DNA from: Alcaligenaceae bacterium
GTDB taxonomy: Bacteria; Pseudomonadota; Gammaproteobacteria; Burkholderiales; Burkholderiaceae_B
Reading direction: 5' to 3'
Length of the DNA stretch: 64,000 nucleotides
Assembly: GCA_013416405.1 (NCBI GenBank)
Contig: JACCET010000011.1
Coordinates: 21,061-85,060 of the forward strand
The notes under the pieces are model-generated. The model was not told the origin of the DNA and made no database searches. It saw nothing but the letters and a program-made list of their open reading frames with translations. Positions within the stretch are counted from its first letter, which is position 1, and each line of letters opens with the position of its first letter. The translations under genes were made by a program, and so were the position numbers. Shown here piece after piece: positions 53,855 to 62,447 of this stretch.

Positions 53855-55000
53855 GTGACTTACAAGACTTACGGCTTCACCGAACATCAAGTGATGGTAC
53901 GCGATAGCATACTGCGCCTGCTACAAGACGTACTTCCGCCCGAAGAAATCGAAGCATTGGAGGCTAAAGATGCTTATCCTATAGAAGCCTATCAGGCGTT
54001 AGCCGATGCAGGCTGGCTAGCTCTGCCTTTTGAGGAGAGCTACGGCGGAGCCAATGCCAGTCATCAAGACTTGGCTGCATTCATAGAGGCAACTGCCTAT
54101 CATCATCCCGGCGTGACTTCTGCTTTTATGACGACGTGCATCTACGCTGCAATGTACATCCAGTACCATGGCTCAAATGAACTGAAACAGGAGTTCTTAC
54201 CTCCGATCATTGCAGGAGCACGCCGGATGGCGGTCGCCTACACTGAGCCGCAATGTGGCTCCGATGCCGCAGGAATTAAAACCCGAGCCGTGCGCGATGG
54301 TGACGACTACGTCGTCACCGGCCAGAAGGTCTACATTACGAATGCTCATCAAGCAGACTATCTTGTAGTAACTGCTAAGACACTGCCTGACGGTGGCCAC
54401 CGTGGAATCAGCCTACTGATTATCGACACACGCAGCCCTGGCCTCACCATCCGACCCATGAATTCCATGGGTCGCCGCACAAGCCTGCCAAATGAAGTCT
54501 TCTTCGACGAGGTACGTGTTCCGGCAAACTACCTACTCGGTGGTGAGAACAAAGGCTGGAAAAAACTGATGCGCGGGCTCAATCTCGAGCGTGTTCTATT
54601 GGGCGCGGCGAGTTGCGGTCAATGCCTAAAGATCATAGATGTTGCACGTGACTGGGCCACGGATCGCCAAGCGTTTGGCCGCACCATCACCGAGTATCAG
54701 GCTATCAGTCATAAATTCGCAGAAATGCAGATGATGACTGAGACGGCACGCTTGCACACCTATCAGGCAGCGGCAATGCTCGACGAAGGAATTGATGCCG
54801 TATTGGAAGCTAGTATGTGCAAAGTTATAGCTACAGAAAACAATTTTAAGGTGGCCGATATGGGCGTCCAAATCATGGGGGGAGCGGGATATATGGAAGG
54901 CCCGATGAGTCGACTATTTCGCGATGCCCGGGTCGGTCCAATTGGAGGCGGCTCAAGTGAAATTATGCGCAACGTGATCGCCAAGCTTATGGGCCTCTAA
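53855..55000 (+). CDS. Acyl-CoA dehydrogenase (isovaleryl-CoA/AliB-like active-site arrangement)
   Basis: A 381-residue enzyme. The flavin motif YTEPQCGSDAAGIKT and TNAHQADYLV are present. At the place of the common C-terminal catalytic Glu it reads PIGGGSSEIM (Gly), while GLNLERVLLGA carries a Glu where isovaleryl-CoA dehydrogenase has its base. It should therefore be active on branched or ring substrates, with the base on another helix. GTG start after GAGGA. Together with the BadH-like SDR it recalls cyclohexanecarboxyl-CoA oxidation. Confidence 0.87.
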   Translation: MTYKTYGFTEHQVMVRDSILRLLQDVLPPEEIEALEAKDAYPIEAYQALADAGWLALPFEESYGGANASHQDLAAFIEATAYHHPGVTSAFMTTCIYAAMYIQYHGSNELKQEFLPPIIAGARRMAVAYTEPQCGSDAAGIKTRAVRDGDDYVVTGQKVYITNAHQADYLVVTAKTLPDGGHRGISLLIIDTRSPGLTIRPMNSMGRRTSLPNEVFFDEVRVPANYLLGGENKGWKKLMRGLNLERVLLGAASCGQCLKIIDVARDWATDRQAFGRTITEYQAISHKFAEMQMMTETARLHTYQAAAMLDEGIDAVLEASMCKVIATENNFKVADMGVQIMGGAGYMEGPMSRLFRDARVGPIGGGSSEIMRNVIAKLMGL

Positions 55001-55029
55001 CGAACTTTATTTACTCAAAGGAGACTGGT

Positions 55030-55503
55030 ATGGAACAAAACACCGAGGCCCCCACACGCGGGCTGTATTTTGAAGATTTTGAGATCGGAAAGCGCTATGC
55101 AACTCCGCGCCGTACGATTACGCACACGGACATCGTCAACTACTGCGGTGTATCTGGCGATTTCAATGCCCCTCATGTGGATTTCGAGTTTTGCAAAAAA
55201 CAACCTTATGGCGAACCGCTCGCTCATGGGCCTTTAGTGTTTGCGATTGCCACGGGGCTGCAGTGCCAAAGTGGCATAAACGACGGAACCATCGTTGCAT
55301 TTCTGGGCATGGACGCCTGGCGCATCCACCGCCCCGTAAAGCACGGTGACACCATTCATATGGTAGTCACACCACGAGAAAAACGGCTGACCAGTAAGGA
55401 AGACAAAGGGATAGTTACCTTTGACCGTGAAATAATCAATCAACGCGGTGAAGTCGTGCAGACCATGCAGACAAGTTCGATGTACCTTTGCCGGCCACAG
55501 TAA
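55030..55503 (+). CDS. MaoC-family (R)-enoyl-CoA hydratase
   Basis: A 157-residue hot-dog-fold protein with the hydratase-2 motif VSGDFNAPHVDFEFCKKQPYG, where Asp and His are catalytic, followed by LAHGPLVFAIATGL. MaoC hydratases form the (R)-hydroxyacyl-CoA, unlike crotonases, and in steroid side-chain pathways supply the substrate for Ltp/DUF35 aldolases. It lies 29 bases after the dehydrogenase and 12 bases before the next. Confidence 0.88.
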   Translation: MEQNTEAPTRGLYFEDFEIGKRYATPRRTITHTDIVNYCGVSGDFNAPHVDFEFCKKQPYGEPLAHGPLVFAIATGLQCQSGINDGTIVAFLGMDAWRIHRPVKHGDTIHMVVTPREKRLTSKEDKGIVTFDREIINQRGEVVQTMQTSSMYLCRPQ

Positions 55504-55515
55504 GGTGGAGGAGAC

Positions 55516-56691
55516 GTGAACCTATCTGACAGTCTACGCGAAGCTGGCTTGCGCTCAGATGTCGAACATTGGCTCCGGTCAAATCTCAACGATTCTCGAC
55601 GAGAGTCCATCGAATCAGCAATCGTTAGGGGGGATTCCGGGCCATCACGACGCTGGCAACGCGATCTATTTGAAGCTGGGTATGCGGTTCGATCCTGGCC
55701 AAAACGATATGGTGGGCAGGAAGGATCATTATCTGAAGATTTGATTTTGTTCGAGACATTGGCGCGACACGACGCCCCAGACGATATATTTCGCGTTGGT
55801 ACAAGGAACATTGGCCCGGTTCTACTTCAGATGGGAACAGGGGAACAAAAAGATAGGCTACTCGCTCCAACCGCCGAAGGAACCATTCTCTGGTCTCAAG
55901 GTTTCTCTGAGCCGGGCGCAGGCACTGACCTCGCGTCGCTAAGAAGTAAGGCCATCCGCACAGATGACGGCTTTGTTCTGCAGGGACAGAAAGTTTGGAA
56001 TACCTTCGGCCACATGGCAGACTGGTGTCTGCTTCTTATGCGTAGCGGTGATACCGATTCACGCCATCGAGGTTTGTCTGCGTTCGCCGTACCAATGACG
56101 ACTCCCGGCATAGAAGTGCGCCCTATTGCTCAGATTAGTGGCCGTAGCGATTTCAATGAGGTTTTCCTATCCGATGTTGAAGTACCGAATAGCGCGCTGA
56201 TCGGCGAAGAAGGCGACGGCTGGAAGGTCGCAGTGAAAATGCTCGACTTTGAGCGCCGGGGCCTAGCCGCGATTGGATTTGACTGCATGAAAGTTTTTCG
56301 CAATCTACGACGACACGTAGCAGAAATGAGACATACGGATGGTACGGAACTCATCAATCTTCCACATGTTCGTCGCCGTATTGCTGAACTAAGCATACAG
56401 GTACGCATCGCCATGCTTAACAACCACCGCTTCGCAGCCATGGTTCCAGAGGGCGAGGCACCCGGGCCGGAGGCATCTGTGCAAAAGCTCCATGCAACGG
56501 AGTTATTCAAAGCACTCCATGGCACTCTCGCTGAACTCACACTGGAAGCCGAGACGACGAACAACGTCGCCATGCTAATGCCGAAAATTTTCGAAGGCTA
56601 CTTCGGATCGTTTGGCTTCACCATCGGAGGTGGCACGGCTCAAGTTCAGCGCAACATTATCGCTGAACGGGTGCTGAACTTGCCGAAATAA
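55516..56691 (+). CDS. Acyl-CoA dehydrogenase, large-type subunit of a probable heteromeric pair
   Basis: A 391-residue FadE/ChsE-like dehydrogenase. Landmarks: SWPKRYGGQEG, FSEPGAGTDLASLRS (flavin site), KVWNTFGHMADWCLLLMR, and the C-terminal TIGGGTAQVQRNIIAERVL with NLPK. This end and the Trp-rich first half are typical of actinobacterial/proteobacterial dehydrogenases that work as alpha2beta2 complexes. GTG start with GGAGGAG. Two bases separate it from the next dehydrogenase gene, the expected partner. Confidence 0.87.
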   Translation: MNLSDSLREAGLRSDVEHWLRSNLNDSRRESIESAIVRGDSGPSRRWQRDLFEAGYAVRSWPKRYGGQEGSLSEDLILFETLARHDAPDDIFRVGTRNIGPVLLQMGTGEQKDRLLAPTAEGTILWSQGFSEPGAGTDLASLRSKAIRTDDGFVLQGQKVWNTFGHMADWCLLLMRSGDTDSRHRGLSAFAVPMTTPGIEVRPIAQISGRSDFNEVFLSDVEVPNSALIGEEGDGWKVAVKMLDFERRGLAAIGFDCMKVFRNLRRHVAEMRHTDGTELINLPHVRRRIAELSIQVRIAMLNNHRFAAMVPEGEAPGPEASVQKLHATELFKALHGTLAELTLEAETTNNVAMLMPKIFEGYFGSFGFTIGGGTAQVQRNIIAERVLNLPK

Positions 56692-56693
56692 CC

Positions 56694-57776
56694 ATGCAAT
56701 TTTTGTTCAATGTAGAGCAGCAGATGCTGCGTGAATCGATGGCGGCTATGGTCGAACCTTGGCAACTGAACGTGGAGGTGACGGAGGCCCAAGCATCCCG
56801 CCCACTGCTGTGGGATGCACTCGTGAACAGCGGCATGACAGGCGTATGTGTGCCCACCACAAACGGCGGAAGCGGTCTCGGATTGGTAGAGGCCGGTTGC
56901 ATCCTCGAGGCTCTGGGAACTATTCTCGATAACGGAAACTTCCTAATGTCAGCACTGCTGTCAGCCTATTTATTGTCGCGCAGCAGGAAGGACAGCCTTA
57001 ACAGCGATTGGCTGACGTCGCTGGCGTCCGGCCAGACCAAGGCAACTGTGCTCTTGTCACATGCATTGGATGGAACCTTCACGGTGGATGATCGAAGAAT
57101 CGAACTCACCTGCGGCCCCACCATTGGAACGTCCGATGCCGACATCTTGCTATTGGTCGTGAGAACTGCGGGACAGAATTCGCCAACTTTACTTATCTTT
57201 CCTACCGACACACCCGAATTTAAGTTCCAGCCGCTACCCGTACCAGATTCAACTCGCGCAGTGTACACAATAACCTGCCGCACCCTACCACTGGAAGCTG
57301 CAACAGCGTGCCTGGCACTACCTGAAGACGCAGCACAAATATTGCGACCGCTAGCTGTTGCAGCACAAAGCGTACAGATGCTTGGTGGCGCTGCCGAGGT
57401 TTTTAGTCAGGCTTGCCAGTATGCGCGCGAACGCGTGCAGTTTGGTAAACCGATTGGCCGGTTCCAGGCCATCAAGCATCTTCTAGCCGATGACAGGGTG
57501 ATGCTTGATGGCCTACGGTCCCTCAGCTATGCGGCACTATGGCAGTTGAACGCCGGCGCGAGCGAAGGCCCTGCCACAGCATATGCAGCGAAAATTTGGG
57601 CAGCGGAAGTCTATACCCGCCTGTCGAGTGATGCGATCCAAGTTCACGGAGCGATGGGTATAGCGGCAGAGTCCCGCCCTCATCTCTATCTAAAGCGTTC
57701 AATTGTAGATCGGACCATATTCGGTTCACCGCCCTTCTATATTGATGCGCTCCATGCCCTAAATATAGACCTTTGA
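56694..57776 (+). CDS. Acyl-CoA dehydrogenase-like partner subunit
   Basis: A 360-residue divergent acyl-CoA dehydrogenase. The C-terminal helical domain is clear (RERVQFGKPIGRFQAIKHLLAD, IQVHGAMGIAAESRPHLYLKR), but the flavin motif of the middle domain and the terminal GG-T-x-x-x-Q-R segment of its neighbour are missing. This is the pattern of the second subunit in heteromeric enzymes such as ChsE1/ChsE2, where active-site parts are shared. It starts 2 bases after its partner and its stop overlaps an upstream in-frame start of the next gene. Confidence 0.85.
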   Translation: MQFLFNVEQQMLRESMAAMVEPWQLNVEVTEAQASRPLLWDALVNSGMTGVCVPTTNGGSGLGLVEAGCILEALGTILDNGNFLMSALLSAYLLSRSRKDSLNSDWLTSLASGQTKATVLLSHALDGTFTVDDRRIELTCGPTIGTSDADILLLVVRTAGQNSPTLLIFPTDTPEFKFQPLPVPDSTRAVYTITCRTLPLEAATACLALPEDAAQILRPLAVAAQSVQMLGGAAEVFSQACQYARERVQFGKPIGRFQAIKHLLADDRVMLDGLRSLSYAALWQLNAGASEGPATAYAAKIWAAEVYTRLSSDAIQVHGAMGIAAESRPHLYLKRSIVDRTIFGSPPFYIDALHALNIDL

Positions 57777-57796
57777 CAAAAGAACAGGAGACAATC

Positions 57797-59062
57797 ATGC
57801 GCGAGAACTCACCGAACCTACAACGCCGCACCCTTCTTTCAGCAACGGCTCTAGCCGTTGCCATGCCAGCTTTAGCGTATGGACGTCGTTCGACACCGCT
57901 TAGGTTGGGAATGGTGGCACCGATGACGGGCCGCTTTGCGTCCTATGGCGCCTCAGGCGTACCTGGAGCTCATTTGGCTGTTCGCATCGTCAATGAGCAT
58001 GGAGGCATAACAGCCCTGGACGGCGCACCATTAGAGTTAATCATCGCAGATTCCAAAGGGGACACCAAAGTTACAGTGGCTGAAATCGAGCGGCTTATCA
58101 ATGATGAACATGTCTCAGGCATCATTGGGCCATTTTCCAGCCTAGATGCGCTCGCGGCAAATCCGCTATCAGATGAGTACAAAGTTCCTTTCGTATCTCC
58201 GTTTTGGACTAGTGATAAAGCTTTCAACCTAAATTCAAGCTACTCCCGCACTCTCAATTTGACGAGCAGTTCCCATGCTAGGACGGTAGTCAAAATGCTG
58301 GACGTACTGCGCAGCAAATATAAGTTTCCCGTCTCCAAAGTCGGGGTTATTTTCGACAATAGCGAGTATGGCCGTACCGCTGCCGGAGTCGTGAAGCAAC
58401 TTTTAGAAAAATCTGGCATTCCGGTGGTCTTGGATCTGCCAGTAACGCCAGGCTCAAACGACTACACGCCCGCGGTGCTGCGGGCCAGAGACAGTGGTGC
58501 TGATGTGTTAATGGCCGGTTTCTATTTTCAAGAGACAGTACTACTGCTGCGCGCAGCAGATGCATTGAACTATCGCACACCAATCATTGGTTTTGCCTCA
58601 GGATTTTCCGATGCACGACTGCCTGATGCATTGGGCCCAGATGTCGCGGCACGCGCACTGAAAGCACCGGTCTTCGGAACCACACCCGGTATGCGTGAAG
58701 ATACTAAATATGGTCCTCTACAGACACTGCTGAAGGAAGCAACGAAAGAAACAGTCCGGCCCGGCGTAACGCAGGGCTTAGAACTGGAGTGGTATGGCTT
58801 AAGCGCCCAGGCTGTCTACGTTTTCAAGCAGGCATTCGAACATTCTGGCTCAGAAGATGGGATACGAGTAAACGACGCAATTCTGGAAATGAATCTACCA
58901 CGCGGCTCAGAGATGTTGATAGCGCCCTTCTACGATCCGGCGCTGGCGTGGGAGCCCAACGGACATCCTAAAAATCAGGTGCCTTCTATTGCGCAGTGGC
59001 AGGACGGAGAACCAATCATCGTCTATCCGGACGACGTTGCCGCCGGTGCTGTCCGTTTATGA
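57797..59062 (+). CDS. Liv-type ABC substrate-binding protein of the island
   Basis: Periplasmic binding protein of 421 residues. The signal region reads LQRRTLLSATALAVAMPALAYG, with an Arg pair suggesting Tat-type export. The mature part begins LRLGMVAPMTGRFASYGASG and has IIGPFSSLDALAANP. ATG 57797 has AGGAG 7 bases upstream. It is directly followed by genes for both ATPases and both permeases, so this is a complete importer, presumably for the acid degraded by the island. Confidence 0.9.
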   Translation: MRENSPNLQRRTLLSATALAVAMPALAYGRRSTPLRLGMVAPMTGRFASYGASGVPGAHLAVRIVNEHGGITALDGAPLELIIADSKGDTKVTVAEIERLINDEHVSGIIGPFSSLDALAANPLSDEYKVPFVSPFWTSDKAFNLNSSYSRTLNLTSSSHARTVVKMLDVLRSKYKFPVSKVGVIFDNSEYGRTAAGVVKQLLEKSGIPVVLDLPVTPGSNDYTPAVLRARDSGADVLMAGFYFQETVLLLRAADALNYRTPIIGFASGFSDARLPDALGPDVAARALKAPVFGTTPGMREDTKYGPLQTLLKEATKETVRPGVTQGLELEWYGLSAQAVYVFKQAFEHSGSEDGIRVNDAILEMNLPRGSEMLIAPFYDPALAWEPNGHPKNQVPSIAQWQDGEPIIVYPDDVAAGAVRL

Positions 59063-59111
59063 GGCAAGTGAGATTAATCGCTGAGATCAGACGTACAAGG
59101 ATGGAGCTGCT

Positions 59112-59834
59112 ATGACTTTTATCCTGCAACTGCAAAACGTGACGCAACGCTTTGGTGGTGTCTTGGCCCTTGACGATGTATCTCTGGATATCCAGCACGG
59201 CTCGATTACCGGGTTGATTGGCCCTAACGGATCCGGCAAGACCACGGCATTCTCTGTCATCAGCGGCTTTTTGCGCCCGACGGCTGGACAGGTCTTCTTT
59301 GATGGTCACAATATCACAGGGATACCACCTCACGAGATGGCACAACGCGGTGTGGCTCGTACGTTTCAAACGCCCCAACTTTTCGCCTCTCTTACCATAC
59401 GCGAAACGCTTGAGGTTGCAGCTAGCATGAGGGACAAGCATGATGGTCTGTACAACGCTCTGCACACCGCAAATGAGATCGGCCTACGCAATAAGCTTGA
59501 CCACTTGCCGTCCGAACTAACTACTGCTGACATGCGATTAGTTGAGATTGTGAAGGCCTTCGCAACCGGCGCACGTCTCGTGCTACTCGATGAAGTTTTC
59601 GCCGGGCTAAGCTCCACCGAAATTGATCGCACCGCAGCTGTAATCCGCAGCTTTGCTGGAGAAAAGACCTTCGTCATCATCGAGCACAGGATGCGAGCGG
59701 TCATGGCTCTATGCGAGCATGTCCACGTACTCATCTATGGACGGTTAGCTGCTTCTGGAACGCCATGTCATATAACCAACCACCCCGAGGTCATCGCTGC
59801 CTACCTTGGAACAGAGGATCTTGCCCATGCTTGA
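59112..59834 (+). CDS. livG: Liv-type ABC transporter ATP-binding protein (LivG)
   Basis: A 240-residue ATPase with Walker A GPNGSGKTT, the LivG landmark GVARTFQTPQLFASLT, a signature region reading LTTADMRLVEI instead of LSxGQ, and Walker B LVLLDEVFAGLS. This signature variant (LT-x-AD-x-R) is common in one LivG subfamily and does not imply inactivity. It overlaps livF by eight bases. Confidence 0.9.
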   Translation: MTFILQLQNVTQRFGGVLALDDVSLDIQHGSITGLIGPNGSGKTTAFSVISGFLRPTAGQVFFDGHNITGIPPHEMAQRGVARTFQTPQLFASLTIRETLEVAASMRDKHDGLYNALHTANEIGLRNKLDHLPSELTTADMRLVEIVKAFATGARLVLLDEVFAGLSSTEIDRTAAVIRSFAGEKTFVIIEHRMRAVMALCEHVHVLIYGRLAASGTPCHITNHPEVIAAYLGTEDLAHA

Positions 59835-60531
59835 AATTCAGGAGATTATAGCTGGCTACGGCGGAGTGGAGATCATTCATAAGGCAACGCTAAAGGTAAA
59901 CGAAGGGGGCATTGTGTCACTGCTGGGTGCTAATGGTGCCGGGAAGTCCACATTGCTTAGCGTAGTCAGTGGTCTAAAAAAACCTTGGACTGGAACTGTG
60001 CACTTCATGGGCAGTGACATAACCGGTCGGCGTCCTGACGAAGTTGCAGAGCGAGGACTTATCCAAGTTCCACAGGGGCGGCGGCTATTCACAAGGTTGA
60101 CAGTAATGGACAACCTAATCCTCGGAAATACGCCGAGTCGCGCTCGCTCTATCCGAGAAGAATTGCTTGAAAAAGTCTTTGCAATGTTCCCTATCCTAGC
60201 TGATCGACGTAGACAACTGGCTGGTACGCTGTCTGGCGGCCAACAGCAGATGGTTGCGATCGGTCGAGCATTGATGGGTGCCCCTCGTCTTCTAGTGCTT
60301 GACGAGCCGTCTATTGGCTTGGCTCCAGCCGTCGCCATGGAAGTACTCAATCATCTACGACAACTTAATCAAGACGGAATGACTATTCTGCTTGTTGAAC
60401 AAAACGTAGCTCAAGCGCTGTCAATATCCGATCACGGCTACATCCTCGAAAACGGCGTTATTACCCTGGAAAATAGTGCGGAGACATTGCGACATGATCC
60501 GCAGGTTCTCAAAGCATATATGGGAGTTTGA
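59827..60531 (+). CDS. livF: Liv-type ABC transporter ATP-binding protein (LivF)
   Basis: A 234-residue ATPase from ATG 59827 (GAGGA 8 bases upstream; TTG 59806 is an alternative). Walker A GANGAGKST, LSGGQQQMVAIGRAL signature and Walker B LLVLDEPSIGLAP are canonical. It lies inside the importer operon between livG and livH, an order (K-G-F-H-M) different from that of the backbone importer at 1-5.6 kb (K-H-M-G-F), so the two systems are not recent duplicates. Confidence 0.92.
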   Translation: MLEIQEIIAGYGGVEIIHKATLKVNEGGIVSLLGANGAGKSTLLSVVSGLKKPWTGTVHFMGSDITGRRPDEVAERGLIQVPQGRRLFTRLTVMDNLILGNTPSRARSIREELLEKVFAMFPILADRRRQLAGTLSGGQQQMVAIGRALMGAPRLLVLDEPSIGLAPAVAMEVLNHLRQLNQDGMTILLVEQNVAQALSISDHGYILENGVITLENSAETLRHDPQVLKAYMGV

Positions 60532-60534
60532 TCA

Positions 60535-61401
60535 ATGGACACTCTATTGCAGATTCTATCTCAGGGAATAGTGCTTGGTGGCGTCTATGCGCTGCTGGCG
60601 CTCGCATTGGCGATTGTTTATTCGGTAACGCATCAACTCAATTTTGCACACGGAGACTTGATGGTGGTCGGTATGTACATGGCACTCTTGAGTACATCAG
60701 TATTTGAAGTCGATCCCTATTTCGCCATTATCATCATTGCACCGCTGATGTTCAGTATCGGATTTTTGCTTTTTCGTATCGTATTTGCACCGATGCTCGC
60801 CGCCCCACATCTGGTCATGATTCAGGTCACTCTTGCGCTGTCCTTCATTATTCAGAGTGCTTTGCTGCTTATCTTTTCAAGCAACTTCCAAACGGTGCAT
60901 TCAGCGCTGAGCGGCAAGATTCTGCAGCTCGGCCCCGTAAGGCTCGCCGCAGCGCCGGTCCTTGCACTCGGAGCATCTGTTTTGCTAGCCATAGGTGCCT
61001 ATTACGTCATTCGCCACACTGAGTTTGGCAAGCGGGTGCTTGCGGTCGCCGAGGATAGAGATGCCGCAGCATTATCAGGAATCAATGTCGCGTTCGTTCA
61101 GGCCGTCGTCTTTGCGACAGCTGTTGCCGTAATGGGCATAGCTGGCCCAGTGGTCGCACCAATGATGGTACTACAGCCATCGGCAGGTCTGCACCTCACT
61201 CTGATCTCGTTCATCGTCTTCATTCTTGGGGGAGCTAACAACTACCTAGGGGCGCTGCTTGCCGGACTTATCATCGGCCTATCCGAATCATTTTCTTCAC
61301 TATATATGTATCCTCCTGATCTTGCGCCCGCAGTTCCTTACCTCATCTTTGTAATTTTTCTTCTGATACGACCGAAGGGTGTTCTGGAGCGCATATCGTG
61401 A
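60535..61401 (+). CDS. livH: Liv-type ABC transporter permease (LivH)
   Basis: A 288-residue inner-membrane permease with about eight helices. GIVLGGVYALLALALAIVYS followed by NFAHGDLMVVGMYMA, and ILGGANNYLGALLAGLIIG, are the LivH landmarks. It starts 3 bases after livF and overlaps livM by four bases (GTGA). Confidence 0.92.
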   Translation: MDTLLQILSQGIVLGGVYALLALALAIVYSVTHQLNFAHGDLMVVGMYMALLSTSVFEVDPYFAIIIIAPLMFSIGFLLFRIVFAPMLAAPHLVMIQVTLALSFIIQSALLLIFSSNFQTVHSALSGKILQLGPVRLAAAPVLALGASVLLAIGAYYVIRHTEFGKRVLAVAEDRDAAALSGINVAFVQAVVFATAVAVMGIAGPVVAPMMVLQPSAGLHLTLISFIVFILGGANNYLGALLAGLIIGLSESFSSLYMYPPDLAPAVPYLIFVIFLLIRPKGVLERIS

Positions 61402-62399
61402 AAAGTCAGCAATTCCACTATGTCTCGGTAATAGCGCTTGCGCTGACTGCGTTAGTCGTCGGACAGTTCTTAACTAGAAGTGCTCTAGACACCATTATCA
61501 TCGCGCTCTGGTTTGCCTATTTATGTCAAACTTGGAACATCATCGGCGGCATGGCCGGACAATTCAGCTTCGCGCATCCGGTCTATGTTGCATTTGGCGG
61601 ATACACATCGACGTTGCTTTACCTCCATTGGGATCTCACGCCTTGGCTCGGTATGCTTATTGGAGCAATTGGGGCAATGCTTTGCGCTGCCCTACTATGC
61701 TGGATAAACTTTCGTCGACAGTTACCTATGCTAACCTATGCATTAATTACGTTAGCAATCACCATCATCGCCGTGACCATACTGAATACCTCCGACCTCC
61801 TCGGCGGCCATGAAGGTCTGGTGATACCAAGAGGAAATTCGCCTGCCAACTTTAGATTTGCTGACAAGAAGAGCTTCTATTATATCGCCTTGGCCGCAGT
61901 AACGGCGATGATGTTTCTCACTCTGATGCTACGGCGCTCTCGCTTCGGTATTCGACTATTTGCGATACGTGATAACCAGGATGCTGCCCGAATGATTGGG
62001 GTCGACGTACTAAAAACAAGTCTGTTGGCTAGTATGTTGTCGGCGGGTCTGGGCGCCCTGGCTGGTACCTTCTATGCTCAATATATAAGCGTAGTAGACC
62101 CTAGCATCGCACATGTCGAGCTCGCGGTTCAAATAGTGCTAATGACTGCCGTCGGAGGGATTGGAACAACCTGGGGGCCACTCCTAGGACCGCTGTTGCT
62201 CGTTCCCGTCGAACGATATCTAAGCAGAGAGTTTGTGAACCTAGCTGGCTTCGGTCACTTATTCTACGGCCTTGTGATCATCGTCATCCTGCTGCTACTA
62301 CGAGATGGCGTCGTCTCCTGGATGGCTAGCGCGATACGCTCTCGTATAATGGGGGTTAAGCCTCGAATAGGAGCCAAGTCTCAGTCGATGGAAAAATAG
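61398..62399 (+). CDS. livM: Liv-type ABC transporter permease (LivM)
   Basis: A 333-residue inner-membrane permease starting with GTG in the livH stop region. The landmarks are GMAGQFSFAHPVYVAFGGY, the cytoplasmic loop FAIRDNQDAARMIGVDV and VGGIGTTWGPLLGPLLL. Compared with typical LivM, the central loop GLVIPRGNSPANFRFADKKSF is present in the usual place. Last transporter gene before the TetR gene. Confidence 0.92.
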   Translation: MKSQQFHYVSVIALALTALVVGQFLTRSALDTIIIALWFAYLCQTWNIIGGMAGQFSFAHPVYVAFGGYTSTLLYLHWDLTPWLGMLIGAIGAMLCAALLCWINFRRQLPMLTYALITLAITIIAVTILNTSDLLGGHEGLVIPRGNSPANFRFADKKSFYYIALAAVTAMMFLTLMLRRSRFGIRLFAIRDNQDAARMIGVDVLKTSLLASMLSAGLGALAGTFYAQYISVVDPSIAHVELAVQIVLMTAVGGIGTTWGPLLGPLLLVPVERYLSREFVNLAGFGHLFYGLVIIVILLLLRDGVVSWMASAIRSRIMGVKPRIGAKSQSMEK

Positions 62400-62447
62400 G
62401 TTCTAAGCAGCGTGTTTATGCTGCCCACGGCAGACGGATAGCGGCCC

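Noticed and set aside
59112..59834. Loss of the LSGGQ signature in the island LivG, considered as a sign of inactivity
   Set aside because: The LT-x-AD-x-R variant is common in a LivG subfamily; Walker A and B are intact.
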